From: Roseateles sp.
GTDB lineage: Bacteria; Pseudomonadota; Gammaproteobacteria; Burkholderiales; Burkholderiaceae_C
Length of the DNA: 34,411 nucleotides
Reading direction: 5' to 3'
Assembly (NCBI GenBank): GCA_015657635.1
Contig: JACDQM010000055.1
Span: forward strand, 1-34,411
Shown: in pieces, positions 8,098-19,552 of the stretch
Numbering within the stretch: position 1 is the stretch's first letter
Layout: each line of letters opens with the position of its first letter
Made by a program: the position numbers and the translations under genes
Notes under the pieces: generated by a model
Database searches by the model: none
The model's input: only the letters and a program-made list of their open reading frames with translations
Told to the model about the DNA's origin: nothing

Positions 8098-8921
8098 GTT
8101 CCCAAGCGCCCAAGCGGCGGTTTCCGCTGGCGCTGGACAAGGTGGGCGCACGCGCTCCGGCCCCGGCCTCAGCGCGCGAGTTGCTGATGCCGCAGCGCCA
8201 CTTGCGCGAAGCCGCGGCCGATGCAGCTCGCCAGGTGGCCCCCAGCGGCCTGGGGCTCGACTCTGCCGGCGTTCGACTGCGCATGGTGCAGCGCCTGCAG
8301 CGCGAAGGCTTGCGCGATGAGCGCGTGCTGCAAGCGCTGGCGGAAGTGCCGCGGCATGAGTTCGTGGACACCGCGCTGGCGATTCAGGCCTATGAGGACA
8401 CCAGCCTGCCGATCGGACATGGGCAGACTATCTCCAAGCCCTCGGTCGTCGGTCGCATGATTGAGTTGCTGATGGCCGCAGTCGCTGCCCGGGACGGCAA
8501 TCTCGGGCGGGTGCTGGAAATCGGCACCGGCTGTGGCTACCAGGCCGCTGTGCTAGCCCGCCTGGCCCGGCATGTCACCAGCATTGAGCGGCTCAAGCCC
8601 TTGCATGACAAGGCGCGCCATCACTTGACGGCGCAGCGGCTGAACCAGGTGCGCCTGATCTACGGTGATGGCCGCTTGGGGCACAAGCCTGGCGGCCCTT
8701 ACGAATGCATCATTGCTGCCGCAGGCGGTGAAGACCTGCCCCCGGCCTGGCTGGAACAGCTGGCACCGGGCGGGCGTCTGGTGGCGCCCATGCTTGATCC
8801 TTCCGGCCGCGGCCAGGTTTTGGTGGTGGTCGATCATGTGGTCGAGGCGGGTGCCAGCCGCATCGTCCGCACGCTGCATGAGCCCGTCCTGTTCGTGCCC
8901 CTAAAATCTGGCGTCATGTAA
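8094..8921 (+). CDS. pcm: Protein-L-isoaspartate O-methyltransferase
   Basis: Repair enzyme that methylates abnormal L-isoaspartyl residues in ageing proteins using S-adenosylmethionine. The conserved core starts near residue 60 ([20 protein letters not shown]) and includes [11 protein letters not shown], the SAM-binding [19 protein letters not shown] and the C-terminal VLFVPLKSG. At 275 residues it is about 60 longer than the Escherichia coli enzyme. The extra part is an Ala/Arg/Pro-rich N-terminal extension ([20 protein letters not shown]) of unknown use. The ATG overlaps the surE stop. An internal start near the core cannot be excluded, but the coupled ATG is the natural choice. Confidence 0.95.
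   Translation: MSSQAPKRRFPLALDKVGARAPAPASARELLMPQRHLREAAADAARQVAPSGLGLDSAGVRLRMVQRLQREGLRDERVLQALAEVPRHEFVDTALAIQAYEDTSLPIGHGQTISKPSVVGRMIELLMAAVAARDGNLGRVLEIGTGCGYQAAVLARLARHVTSIERLKPLHDKARHHLTAQRLNQVRLIYGDGRLGHKPGGPYECIIAAAGGEDLPPAWLEQLAPGGRLVAPMLDPSGRGQVLVVVDHVVEAGASRIVRTLHEPVLFVPLKSGVM
8902..8907 (+). promoter_or_regulatory. Candidate -10 element upstream of nlpD, inside the end of pcm
   Basis: TAAAAT lies in the last codons of pcm and would place a transcription start near 8914, giving nlpD a leader of roughly 55 bases that contains the hairpin at 8927-8941. No convincing -35 is seen, and the match could be chance. Confidence 0.3.
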
Positions 8922-8926
8922 GGACC

Positions 8927-8941
8927 GCGGCGCTTCGCCGC
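8927..8941 (+). terminator. Small GC hairpin between pcm and nlpD (weak terminator or leader structure)
   Basis: GCGGCG (8927-8932), loop CTT, and CGCCGC (8936-8941) form a perfect six-base stem six bases after the pcm stop. Only a mixed pyrimidine stretch follows, not a T-run. It may act as a weak attenuator, an mRNA-stabilising structure or a leader element of nlpD. Confidence 0.35.
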
Positions 8942-8969
8942 AGCCTCTCTTCCTCCAGGCTCAGAACGC

Positions 8970-9869
8970 ATGCAAGCGAACCTCACGAAAACTCCAGCAT
9001 CCCTGTTGATGATGATTGCGCTGAGCGCCGTGCTCGCGGGTTGCGCATCGCCCAAGCATCGCGCGCCGGTCGAGGATCGTCCGATCAGTGGGTCAGCCCG
9101 AGCCGTTCCGACGCCTTCGCCCGCGCCGGCTGTCGCCGCGCCAGCGGCCGAGCCCAAGCCGGCGCCAGGTGCCGAGAACGAGGGAAAGCCGGGCTACTAC
9201 ACGGTCAAACCGGGCGACACCCTGATTCGCATCGCGCTTGAGAACGGCCAGAACTGGCGCGACATCTCGCGCTGGAACACCATCGACAACCCGAATCGGA
9301 TCGAAGTGGGTCAGGTCTTGCGTGTGCTGCCGCCGTCCATGGATGCCGGTGCGGTCAGCACCCGGCCGGTGGCTGCCGCCAAGGTTGAAAGCCGCCCGCT
9401 TGACAGCCGCCCTGCGGCGGCAGCTGCTTCTGGGCCGAGTGCCGCGCCTGTGCCTGCAGCTGCAGCAGCGCCGACGGCTGCCGCAGCTGCTGGCGGCGAT
9501 GACGACCTGGTCTGGGGCTGGCCGGCTGCAGGCAGCGTGACGACGGGTTTTGATGAGCAGAAGAACAAGGGCCTGGCCTTCGGCGGGCGTTCTGGAGACC
9601 CGGTGCTGGCGGCTGCCGACGGTCGCGTCGTTTATGCCGGTTCGGGCTTGCGCGGATACGGCAATCTCGTCATCATCAAGCACAACGCCACTTACTTGAC
9701 GGCCTACGCGCACAACCAGGCTTTGCTGGTGAAAGAGGACCAGGCGGTGCGCAAGGGTCAGAAGATTGCCGAAATGGGCTCCAGCGACGCGGATCAGGTC
9801 AAGCTGCACTTTGAAGTGCGCAAGCAGGGCAAGCCGATCGACCCGGCCAAGCTGCTGCCGTCGCGCTGA
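8970..9869 (+). CDS. nlpD: NlpD-like lipoprotein: LysM plus degenerate M23 peptidase domain
   Basis: Cell-envelope lipoprotein of 299 residues, expected to activate peptidoglycan amidases at division. It has a lipobox LAGC with lipidated Cys25. A Pro/Ala-rich linker follows, then a LysM domain (YYTVKPGDTLIRIALENG to VGQVLRVLPP, about residues 73-117) and a long Ala-rich linker. The C-terminal LytM/M23 domain ends LHFEVRKQGKPIDPAKLL. In the M23 domain the expected first His and Asp metal ligands are replaced in the KGLAFGGRSGDPV region, although later His residues (YAHNQ, LHFEV) remain. It should therefore be catalytically dead, as in NlpD/EnvC. Its place between pcm and rpoS is conserved. In E. 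coli a main rpoS promoter lies inside nlpD; I could not pin one down here. Confidence 0.93.
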   Translation: MQANLTKTPASLLMMIALSAVLAGCASPKHRAPVEDRPISGSARAVPTPSPAPAVAAPAAEPKPAPGAENEGKPGYYTVKPGDTLIRIALENGQNWRDISRWNTIDNPNRIEVGQVLRVLPPSMDAGAVSTRPVAAAKVESRPLDSRPAAAAASGPSAAPVPAAAAAPTAAAAAGGDDDLVWGWPAAGSVTTGFDEQKNKGLAFGGRSGDPVLAAADGRVVYAGSGLRGYGNLVIIKHNATYLTAYAHNQALLVKEDQAVRKGQKIAEMGSSDADQVKLHFEVRKQGKPIDPAKLLPSR

Positions 9870-9896
9870 GTCCCCTCATGAGCGAGGTGTTTGACG

Positions 9897-10921
9897 ATGA
9901 AACGCGCGACACCTCAGCCTCCATCATCACGTTCGGTTCCTCCCGGTCTGCTTGCTGCAGTCGATCTGGCGGCAGCGCCCGAAGCGCGCGAGCCTGAGCC
10001 CGACGAGCCGGTTGCCGACGAAAGCGAGATCGAGTTGCTGCGGCGCGGGCTGACGCCGCCAGCTGACTTCGATCCCGGCAACGCGCTGCAAGCCTATCTG
10101 CGCGATATCCGCCGCACACCGCTGTTGACGGCTGAACAGGAATACGAGACGGCGGTCCGTGCGCGCGCCGGCGAGTTCAAGGCCAGGCAGGCCATGATCG
10201 AGCACAACCTGCGTCTCGTGGTCAGCATTGCGAAAAACTATCTCGTCGCGGCCTGCCCTTGAGCGACCTGATCGAGGAGGGCAATCTGGGTCTGATGCAT
10301 GCGATCGGCAAGTTCGAGCCCGAGCGCGGCTTTCGTTTCTCGACCTACGCGAGCTGGTGGATTCGGCAAGGCGTGGAGCGCGCCTTGATGCACCAGGCGC
10401 GCCTGGTGCGGCTGCCGGTGCATGTCGTGCGCGAACTCAACCATGTGCTGAAGGCGCGTCGCACGCTGGAAGCGCTTCGTGCTCAGCAGGGTGCGGAGTC
10501 AGGCGTCAAAGCGGAGGAAATTGCCACGCTGCTGGGGCAGCCCCTCGCGCATGTGACCGAACTGCTGGCCTATGCCGAACTGCCCAGCTCGCTTGACGCG
10601 CCGGTCGATCGCAACGCTGAGGCGGGCGAGTCCATGGTTGACCTTGTGGCCGATGAGCATGCGGTCGATCCGATGGGCATGCGCCTCAGTCATGAGATCG
10701 AAGCCCTGCTTGAGCATGGGTTGGCCAGTTTGAACGAACGCGAGCGCGAAGTGCTGGCCGGGCGCTACGGACTGAGTGACCGTGAGCCCGAGACCTTGGA
10801 CGTGCTGGCCATCCGACTTGGGCTCACGCGCGAGCGCATTCGCCAGATTCAGATCGAAGCACTGAACAAGCTCAAGCGCAACATGATGCGGCGGGGCATC
10901 AACCGCGACTCCATCTTCTGA
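9897..10921 (+). CDS. rpoS: RNA polymerase sigma factor RpoS (frameshifted)
   Basis: Stationary-phase/general-stress sigma factor. Region 1.2 is seen as ALQAYLRDIRRTPLLTAEQE. Region 2 runs from NLRLVVSIAKNYL through DLIEEGNLGLMHAIGKFEPE to GFRFSTYASWWIRQGVERAL. Region 3 follows, and region 4 includes LNEREREVLAGRYGL and the helix-turn-helix GLTRERIRQIQIEALNKLKR. The frame breaks at about 10245, where one G is missing from the conserved GRGLPLSDL stretch; the other frame then runs to 10921. Restoring it gives about 341 residues, normal for RpoS. The ATG at 9897 has GAGGT eight bases upstream. rpoS loss is often selected in culture, so this break might be real, but similar indels elsewhere in the window make an error more likely. 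Confidence 0.92.
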
Positions 10922-10969
10922 GGCACCGCTGCAGGTGCAGGCCTTGCCGGGCAGTCTGTTGCGGGCAGG

Positions 10970-10975
10970 GATAAT
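10970..10975 (+). promoter_or_regulatory. Candidate -10 element giving a leaderless rlmD mRNA
   Basis: GATAAT is followed by six bases (CGGGCC) and the rlmD ATG at 10982, so the start point would coincide with the ATG. No Shine-Dalgarno is present. TTGCCG at 10944-10949 is the nearest -35-like hexamer, but its 20-base spacing is too long. Confidence 0.4.
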
Positions 10976-10981
10976 CGGGCC

Positions 10982-12337
10982 ATGACTCAAGTATCCGAAT
11001 GGCTCAAGGTCGAGTCGCTGGATCTCGAGGCCCAGGGCGTCGCGCACAACACCGAAGGCAAGGTCGTCTTCGTCGAGGGTGCGCTGCCGGGCGAAGAGGT
11101 GCAGGTGACAGTCGGCCGCAAGAAGAACAACTGGGAACAGGGCACGATGGTGGCGATGCGGCGCGAGAGCTCGCAGCGCGTCACGCCTGGCTGTCCCAAT
11201 TTCGGCCTGCACGCGGGCGCCTGTGGTGGCTGCAAGATGCAGCACCTGCATCCGGCAGCCCAGGTTGCAGTCAAGCAGCGTGTGGTTGAAGACAATCTCT
11301 GGCATCTCGGCAAGGTCAAGCCCGAGACGCTGTTGCGGCCTATCGAAGGGCCGGCCTGGGGCTATCGCTACCGGGCGCGCTTCTCGGTTCGCTACGTGGC
11401 CAAGAAGGGCCAGGTCCTGATCGGCTTCCACGAGCGCAAGAGTCGCTACGTGGCTGACATGCAGGTCTGCAAGGTCGTGCCGCCGCAAGTCAGCGACATG
11501 CTGATGCCGCTGCGCGAGTTGATTGCCAGCATGGAAGAGCGTGACCGCTTGCCGCAGATCGAGTTGGCCATGGGCGATCAGGTGATTGCGCTCGTGTTGC
11601 GCCATCTCAACCCGCTGGGCGAGGGCGATCGCGCCAAGCTGCGGGCGTTTGCGGCCGCTCATTCTGGTGTCCAGTGGTGGTTGCAGCCCAAGGGGCCGGA
11701 TACCGTTCAACTGCTTGATGAGGGCGGTCCGGAGCTGGCTTATGCCTTGCCCGAGTTCGGCGTGGTGATGCCTTTCAAGCCGACCGACTTCACGCAGGTC
11801 AACCCGCATATCAATTCGGTGCTGGTTGGTCGGGCGCTGCGTCTCTTGCAGGTGCAGCGCGACGAGCGCGTGATCGACTGGTTCTGCGGCCTGGGTAATT
11901 TCACCTTGCCGTTGGCAACGCAGGCGCGCGAAGTGCTTGGCATCGAGGGCAGCGAAGCCCTGGTGCAGCGCTCACGCGAGAACGCCAAGCGCAACGGGCT
12001 GGACCGGAACACCGCCTTCGTGGCGCGCAATCTGTTCGAGATGACGCCGGCCTTGCTGGCCGCCGATGGCAATGCCGACAAGTGGCTGGTCGACCCGCCA
12101 CGCGAGGGAGCCTTCGCGCTGGCCAAGGCGATCGCCGACATCGCTCAGGATCCGAGCCTCGCGCCTGGCTGGGTGCCGCCCAAGCGCATCGTCTATGTCT
12201 CCTGCAATCCTGCGACGCTGGCGCGTGATGCCGGCCTGCTGGTGAACGTGGCGGGCTATCGCTGCACGGCAGCGAGCGCGGTGAACATGTTTCCGCACAC
12301 GGCCCATGTGGAATCGATCGCGGTGTTCGAGCGCTGA
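10982..12337 (+). CDS. rlmD: 23S rRNA (uracil-1939-C5)-methyltransferase RlmD
   Basis: SAM-dependent RNA methyltransferase of the TrmA/RumA family, 451 residues. It begins with a TRAM domain (residues about 1-60). Four cysteines that fit the [4Fe-4S] cluster follow at 71, 81, 84 ([14 protein letters not shown]) and 163. The Rossmann catalytic domain has [16 protein letters not shown] and VDPPREG, and the catalytic Cys408 lies in [11 protein letters not shown]. Within the family, length and cluster motif fit RlmD (also called RumA) better than TrmA, which lacks the cluster; RlmC is the other candidate. It follows rpoS by 60 bases and appears to have its own promoter. A strong hairpin terminates it. 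Confidence 0.93.
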   Translation: MTQVSEWLKVESLDLEAQGVAHNTEGKVVFVEGALPGEEVQVTVGRKKNNWEQGTMVAMRRESSQRVTPGCPNFGLHAGACGGCKMQHLHPAAQVAVKQRVVEDNLWHLGKVKPETLLRPIEGPAWGYRYRARFSVRYVAKKGQVLIGFHERKSRYVADMQVCKVVPPQVSDMLMPLRELIASMEERDRLPQIELAMGDQVIALVLRHLNPLGEGDRAKLRAFAAAHSGVQWWLQPKGPDTVQLLDEGGPELAYALPEFGVVMPFKPTDFTQVNPHINSVLVGRALRLLQVQRDERVIDWFCGLGNFTLPLATQAREVLGIEGSEALVQRSRENAKRNGLDRNTAFVARNLFEMTPALLAADGNADKWLVDPPREGAFALAKAIADIAQDPSLAPGWVPPKRIVYVSCNPATLARDAGLLVNVAGYRCTAASAVNMFPHTAHVESIAVFER

Positions 12338-12363
12338 TCCACGCGTGCCGCGCCACAAGAAAG

Positions 12364-12385
12364 AAGGGGCCCTTGCGGGCCCCTT
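12364..12385. terminator. Bidirectional intrinsic terminator between rlmD and the yccA-like gene
   Basis: A perfect nine-base stem AAGGGGCCC (12364-12372) / GGGCCCCTT (12377-12385) with loop TTGC. On the plus strand it is followed by GGTCTTTCC and on the minus strand by a T-rich CTTTCTT tract. It lies between two convergent genes and probably ends both transcripts. Confidence 0.85.
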
Positions 12386-12408
12386 GGTCTTTCCGATGTG
12401 CTCGGTGG

Positions 12409-13104
12409 TCAGTCGCGTTCGCCGCCAAAGATGCCCAGCAGCGACAGCAAGCTCTGGAACACGTTGTAGATGTCCAGGTAGATTGCCAGTGTCGCGGAAA
12501 TGTAGTTGGTCTCGCCACCGTCGATGACGCGCTTGATGTCATACAGCATGAAGGCCGAGAACACCGCCATCGCGAGCACCATCAAGGTCAGCATCAGGGC
12601 GGAAGACTGCAGGAAGATGTTCACCAGGCCAGCCACCAGAATGATGATGGCGCCGACAAACAGGAACTTGCCCATGCTGGAGAGGTCGCGCTTGATCACC
12701 GTGGCCAGTGTTGCCATGGCGAAGAAGATGGCGGCGGTTCCGCCGAAGGCCGTCATGATTAGGCTGCTGCCGTTCCTGAAGCCCAGGATCTGTGCCAGCA
12801 GGCGCGACAGCATCAAGCCCATGAAGAAGGTGAAGCCGAGCAAGGCGTAGACGCCGATGCTGGAGTTCTTGGTCTTCTCGACCAGAAACATCAGGCCAAA
12901 CGCGCCAGCGAAGAACAGGATGGTGCTCATGCCGAAGCCCATCTTCGCCATGATGCCGGTCGAGACGCCGACCCAGGCTCCCAACACGGTGGGCACCATG
13001 GACAGGGCCAGCAGCCAGTAGGTGTTGCGCAACACGCGCTGGCGGTCGGCCGCCAAGCCGGTGCCGTAGGCGCTACCGTATTGTGTTTGCAGACTTTCGT
13101 TCAT
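12409..13104 (-). CDS. yccA: Bax inhibitor-1/YccA family inner-membrane protein
   Basis: A 231-residue polytopic protein with about seven hydrophobic segments, for example YWLLALSMVPTVLGAWVGV, ILFFAGAFGLMFLV, YALLGFTFFMGLML and LMLTLMVLAMAVFSAFMLYD. The C-terminal part (DIKRVIDGGETNYISATLAI) carries the acidic residues typical of the family. YccA in E. coli interacts with the FtsH-HflKC protease; ftsH itself lies about 8 kb away in this window. The ATG at 13104 follows a GGAGG; an in-frame extension upstream is not supported. The symbol is by similarity to the family rather than strict orthology. Confidence 0.9.
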   Translation of the reverse strand: MNESLQTQYGSAYGTGLAADRQRVLRNTYWLLALSMVPTVLGAWVGVSTGIMAKMGFGMSTILFFAGAFGLMFLVEKTKNSSIGVYALLGFTFFMGLMLSRLLAQILGFRNGSSLIMTAFGGTAAIFFAMATLATVIKRDLSSMGKFLFVGAIIILVAGLVNIFLQSSALMLTLMVLAMAVFSAFMLYDIKRVIDGGETNYISATLAIYLDIYNVFQSLLSLLGIFGGERD

Positions 13105-13298
13105 AGATCCTCCGGTGAGATTGGCGTCAGGCGGCATGTTTGGCATGCCAGCCGGAACGCTGCGGATTCTAGGGCGCTTCGGTCGCACATGCAGTTGCGG
13201 GCGCTAGGCAATTCCCCTAGCAGGGTGTTTTGTCCTGCGGGACGGAATTCCGGCTGCCGCTGTCGATAAAGTGGGGCTTTTTCAACAGGATCAAGCCC

Positions 13299-13703
13299 GT
13301 GAAACAAAAGCCCTACCTGAGCTCGGACGAGGTGAAGAAGATCGCAGCAGCCGCTGAGGCCGAAGCCATCGCCAATCAATGGGCGGTCAGCATCGCCATC
13401 GTTGACGACGGTGGGCATCTGCTGTGGCTGCAGCGCCTGGACGGCGCCCCGGCCATCTCGGCTCAGATTGCACCTGCCAAGGCCAATACGGCAGCGCTGG
13501 GTCGCCGCGAATCCAAGGTCTATGAAGATGTCATCAACCAGGGGCGGGTCTCATTCTTGAGCGCGCCGGGTCTGAGCGGACTGCTCGAAGGCGGTGTGCC
13601 CGTGATGGTGGATGGCCACTGCATCGGCGCGGTTGGCGTCAGCGGCGTGAAGTCGACCGAAGATGCGCAGATCGCTCGCGCAGGTATTGCCGCATTGGGA
13701 TGA
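13299..13703 (+). CDS. GlcG/HbpS-family (DUF336) small protein
   Basis: A 134-residue protein of the GlcG/HbpS-like family. Hallmarks are the helical start LSSDEVKKIAAAAEAEA, the strand SIAIVDDGGHLLWLQRLDGA, KANTAALGRRES, and the glycine-rich GGVPVMVDGHCIGAVGVSG with a C-terminal helix AQIARAGIAAL. Members have been linked to haem binding (HbpS), glycolate gene clusters (GlcG) and cobalamin-related genes, but most have no proven function. Start: GTG at 13299, with AGGA nine bases upstream. It has no signal peptide, so it is likely cytosolic. It stands alone between a minus-strand membrane protein gene and the car operon, so context does not narrow its role. Confidence 0.85.
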   Translation: MKQKPYLSSDEVKKIAAAAEAEAIANQWAVSIAIVDDGGHLLWLQRLDGAPAISAQIAPAKANTAALGRRESKVYEDVINQGRVSFLSAPGLSGLLEGGVPVMVDGHCIGAVGVSGVKSTEDAQIARAGIAALG

Positions 13704-13720
13704 GTGGCGCCGCGCCGGTT

Positions 13721-13740
13721 CACGCGCGCTTTGACGCGTG
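13721..13740 (+). other. Small inverted repeat downstream of the GlcG-like gene
   Basis: CACGCG (13721-13726) and CGCGTG (13735-13740) form a six-base stem with an eight-base loop, 18 bases after the stop of the GlcG-like gene. No T-run follows, so termination would be weak or Rho-dependent. Confidence 0.3.
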
Positions 13741-13814
13741 AGTCGGTGGCGGGAATGTGCTCGCCGGCAGGCTTTTAGGGCGTAGGTATTGCGCCCGCGA
13801 GCCCGGCGAAGGGC

Positions 13815-13841
13815 TTGGTGATTACCCTGCTGGGTTATACT
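13815..13841 (+). promoter_or_regulatory. Candidate promoter of the carAB operon
   Basis: TATACT at 13836-13841 is a good -10. TTGGTG at 13815-13820 is a possible -35, but the 15-base spacing is short. A start near 13848 would give carA an untranslated leader of about 140 bases. That leader contains a C/T-rich stretch (about 13863-13902) and the strong hairpin at 13931-13970. The whole gap from 13704 to 13988 holds no convincing gene. Confidence 0.45.
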
Positions 13842-13930
13842 CCACAGGTTTACCCGCAACCCACCGCCCCCCCAGCGAAACCCCTTCCGTTTCCTTCACC
13901 GGACTCAGGCTCGACCCGGCCGCGTCAAAC

Positions 13931-13970
13931 GCGCGCGCCAGGTTCCCAAGGAGCAGAGCTGGGCGCGCGC
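13931..13970 (+). promoter_or_regulatory. Strong hairpin in the carA leader, just upstream of the ribosome binding site
   Basis: GCGCGCGCC (13931-13939) and GGCGCGCGC (13962-13970) are perfect complements enclosing a 22-base loop that itself contains an AAGGAG. The true carA Shine-Dalgarno GGAG lies eight bases after the stem. The stem is very stable and no T-run follows. It could regulate carA translation or mRNA stability; whether it responds to arginine or pyrimidines is unknown. Confidence 0.5.
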
Positions 13971-13988
13971 ACAATAACGGAGTTACCC

Positions 13989-15149
13989 GTGCTGCCCGAT
14001 CTGCTCTCATCCCCCCAAGCGATCCTCGCCCTGGCAGACGGCACGGTCTTCAAAGCCACCTCGATCGGCGCTGCCGGTCATACCGTTGGTGAAGTGGTCT
14101 TCAACACTTCGCTGACCGGTTACCAGGAAATCCTCACCGACCCGAGCTACTGCCGGCAGATCGTGACTCTCACGTATCCGCATATCGGCAACTACGGCGT
14201 CAACGACGAGGATGTCGAGGCTTCGAAGATCCATGCCGCTGGCCTGATCATCAAGGACCTGCCGATCCTTGATTCCAACTTCCGCAAGACCCGCAGCCTC
14301 AGCCAGTATCTGAAGGACGAGGGCACGGTCGCGATCTCCGATCTCGATACGCGTCGCCTGACGCGCGTGCTGCGCACCACCGGTGCACAGAACGGCTGCA
14401 TCCTGGCGCTGGCCGCTGGCGAAAAGATCACCGACGCCCATATCGCCGACGCCGTCGCCAAGGCCAAGGCTGCGCCCAGTATGGCCGGGCAGGATCTGGC
14501 CAAGGTCGTGAGCCGCACGCAAAGCGAGATGTGGACCCAGACCGAATGGACGCTCGGCGCGGGCTACGGCGAACAGAAATCGCCGAAGTTCCATGTGGTC
14601 GCTTACGACTTCGGCGTGAAGAGCAACATCTTGCGCATGCTGGCCTCGCGTGGCTGCAAGATCACCGTGGTGCCAGCGCAGACGCCTGCGGCCGAGGTGT
14701 TCAAGCTGCAGCCCGACGGCGTCTTCCTGTCCAACGGCCCGGGTGACCCCGAGCCCTGCGACTACGCCATCAAGGCTGCAGCCGAGCTGATCGAAGCTGG
14801 AATTCCGACTTTCGGCATCTGCCTGGGTCACCAGATCATGGCGCTGGCTTCGGGTGCGAAGACCTTCAAGATGAAGTTCGGCCACCACGGCGCCAACCAT
14901 CCGGTCAAGGACCTGGACGACGGTCGTGTCTCGATCACCAGCCAAAACCACGGCTTCGCGGTCGATGCCGCATCGCTGCCGGCGAACCTGCGCGCGACGC
15001 ACATCAGCCTGTTCGACGGCACGCTGCAGGGCCTGGCCCGCACCGACAAGCCGGCCTTCTGCTTCCAGGGCCACCCGGAAGCCAGCCCTGGCCCGCACGA
15101 TATTTCCTATTTGTTCGACCGCTTCATCGGTCTCATGTCCAAGGCCTGA
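13989..15149 (+). CDS. carA: Carbamoyl-phosphate synthase, small (glutaminase) subunit
   Basis: Glutamine amidotransferase subunit that releases ammonia for carbamoyl phosphate, the precursor of arginine and pyrimidines. The product is 386 residues. The N-terminal domain has [20 protein letters not shown]. The class I glutaminase domain has [15 protein letters not shown] and [13 protein letters not shown] with the nucleophile Cys278. The catalytic His/Glu motif is [13 protein letters not shown]. The start is GTG at 13989, seven bases after GGAG; the frame is open upstream but lacks the family's sequence. carB begins 12 bases downstream. Confidence 0.97.
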   Translation: MLPDLLSSPQAILALADGTVFKATSIGAAGHTVGEVVFNTSLTGYQEILTDPSYCRQIVTLTYPHIGNYGVNDEDVEASKIHAAGLIIKDLPILDSNFRKTRSLSQYLKDEGTVAISDLDTRRLTRVLRTTGAQNGCILALAAGEKITDAHIADAVAKAKAAPSMAGQDLAKVVSRTQSEMWTQTEWTLGAGYGEQKSPKFHVVAYDFGVKSNILRMLASRGCKITVVPAQTPAAEVFKLQPDGVFLSNGPGDPEPCDYAIKAAAELIEAGIPTFGICLGHQIMALASGAKTFKMKFGHHGANHPVKDLDDGRVSITSQNHGFAVDAASLPANLRATHISLFDGTLQGLARTDKPAFCFQGHPEASPGPHDISYLFDRFIGLMSKA

Positions 15150-15161
15150 TGGAGACACGCA

Positions 15162-18429
<3,268 letters not shown>

Positions 18430-18447
18430 ACTTCTCGTCGTTCGATT

Positions 18448-18490
18448 CCGCCGCAGCGGCCCCGGAGCTTCTCCAGGGTGGCAGCGGCGG
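18448..18490 (+). terminator. Candidate terminator or attenuator after carB
   Basis: CCGCCGC (18448-18454) pairs with GCGGCGG (18484-18490). Inside, GGAG/CTCC and CCC/GGG can extend the hairpin with small bulges. A T-containing tract (ATTCATTTT) follows. It lies 19 bases after the carB stop and about 125 bases before greA, so it probably separates the two units. Confidence 0.5.
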
Positions 18491-18614
18491 ATTCATTTTG
18501 TGTGGCACTTTGCGCCAACGCCGCACGCATGGCCTCGCCGTCATCGTTGAATGCGGCGGCCCAACGCGGGTGCGGCGCTTGCGCATCTTCCCGAAAGTCT
18601 CTCAAGGTTTACAC

Positions 18615-19091
18615 ATGGCCACGATTCCATTGACCGTCCGCGGCGCCGAAAAGCTCAAGGCGGAACTGCATCAGCTGAAGTCGGTTGAGCGCCACGCCGT
18701 CATTCAGGCCATCGCCGAGGCGCGTGCGCAGGGCGATTTGTCTGAGAACGCAGAGTACGAAGCGGCCAAGGACAAGCAGGGCTTCATCGAGGGCCGTATC
18801 CTGGAGATCGAAGGCAAGCTGGCCGCAGCCCAGGTGATCGATCCGGCAAGCGTGGATGCCGGCGGCAAGGTGGTGTTCGGCACCACCGTCGATCTGGAAG
18901 AAGAGGCTTCGGGCGCCGAGGTGACCTACCAGATCGTCGGCGACGACGAGGCTGACCTGAAGCTCGGGCTGGTCTCAATCAGCTCGCCCATCGCACGCGC
19001 CTTGATCGGCAAAGAGGCCGGCGACGTGGCTGAAGTCCACGCCCCAGGCGGCGTGAAACGCTACGAGATCGTCGAAGTCCGCTACGTCTGA
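18615..19091 (+). CDS. greA: Transcription elongation factor GreA
   Basis: Binds the secondary channel of RNA polymerase and stimulates cleavage of the backtracked transcript end. The 158-residue length is exactly that of the family. The N-terminal coiled coil has the acidic tip [16 protein letters not shown] with Asp41 and Glu44. The C-terminal FKBP-like domain includes [19 protein letters not shown] and [20 protein letters not shown]. The ATG at 18615 has AAGG seven bases upstream; the longer open frame starts inside carB and is not credible. The carAB-greA neighbourhood and the nearby yhbY/rlmE/ftsH block match the order of many proteobacteria. Confidence 0.97.
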   Translation: MATIPLTVRGAEKLKAELHQLKSVERHAVIQAIAEARAQGDLSENAEYEAAKDKQGFIEGRILEIEGKLAAAQVIDPASVDAGGKVVFGTTVDLEEEASGAEVTYQIVGDDEADLKLGLVSISSPIARALIGKEAGDVAEVHAPGGVKRYEIVEVRYV

Positions 19092-19099
19092 CGAGGCAC

Positions 19100-19543
19100 A
19101 TGATGCTGCCCCGTGCTCGGGCACTGCTGGCTGCCTTGTGGGCCGGTGAATTGCTTTGCATCGCCGCGATTGCCGCGCCCAGTGCCTTCGCAGTGCTGGA
19201 GCGTGCGCAGGCGGGCAAGCTGGTCGGGCGTCTGTTCGAGTTGGATGCGCAACTCGGGCTGGCCTGTGGCCTGTTGCTGGTGATGATGGAGCGGCGCCTG
19301 CAGCGGGATGCAGTCGCAGGCTACCGGGTGCTCAGCGCTGAGCTGCTGCTGCCCTTGCTGGCCGTCTTCTGTGTGGTCGCCGGCTACTATGGGCTGCAAC
19401 CGATGATGGACGCTGCCCGAGCCGGGCAGGGAAGCTTGAGTTTCGGGGCACTGCATGCAGTGTCCATGCTGTTTTTCGCCATCAAGCTGCTGGCGGTGCT
19501 GGTGTTGGCGTGGCGCGCCTCGTCGCGAGGCAGCGCCATCTGA
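19100..19543 (+). CDS. DUF4149 membrane protein
   Basis: A 147-residue inner-membrane protein with about four hydrophobic segments: LLAALWAGELLCIAAIAAPS, LDAQLGLACGLLLVMM, LLLPLLAVFCVVAGYYG and AVSMLFFAIKLLAVLVLAW. The pattern and length match DUF4149 proteins found near greA/yhbY in betaproteobacteria; their function is unknown. Two ATG codons stand side by side. GAGG is three bases from the first (19100) and six from the second (19103), so the second is probably the one used. It is nine bases after greA, likely in the same transcript, and convergent with yhbY. Confidence 0.8.
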   Translation: MMLPRARALLAALWAGELLCIAAIAAPSAFAVLERAQAGKLVGRLFELDAQLGLACGLLLVMMERRLQRDAVAGYRVLSAELLLPLLAVFCVVAGYYGLQPMMDAARAGQGSLSFGALHAVSMLFFAIKLLAVLVLAWRASSRGSAI

Positions 19544-19552
19544 GCAGCAGGC

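Noticed and set aside
13755-13778. Seven-codon mini-ORF (ATG to TAG) upstream of carA as a leader peptide
   Set aside because: It lies upstream of the likely carA promoter, so it would not be in the carA transcript, and it has no run of regulatory codons.
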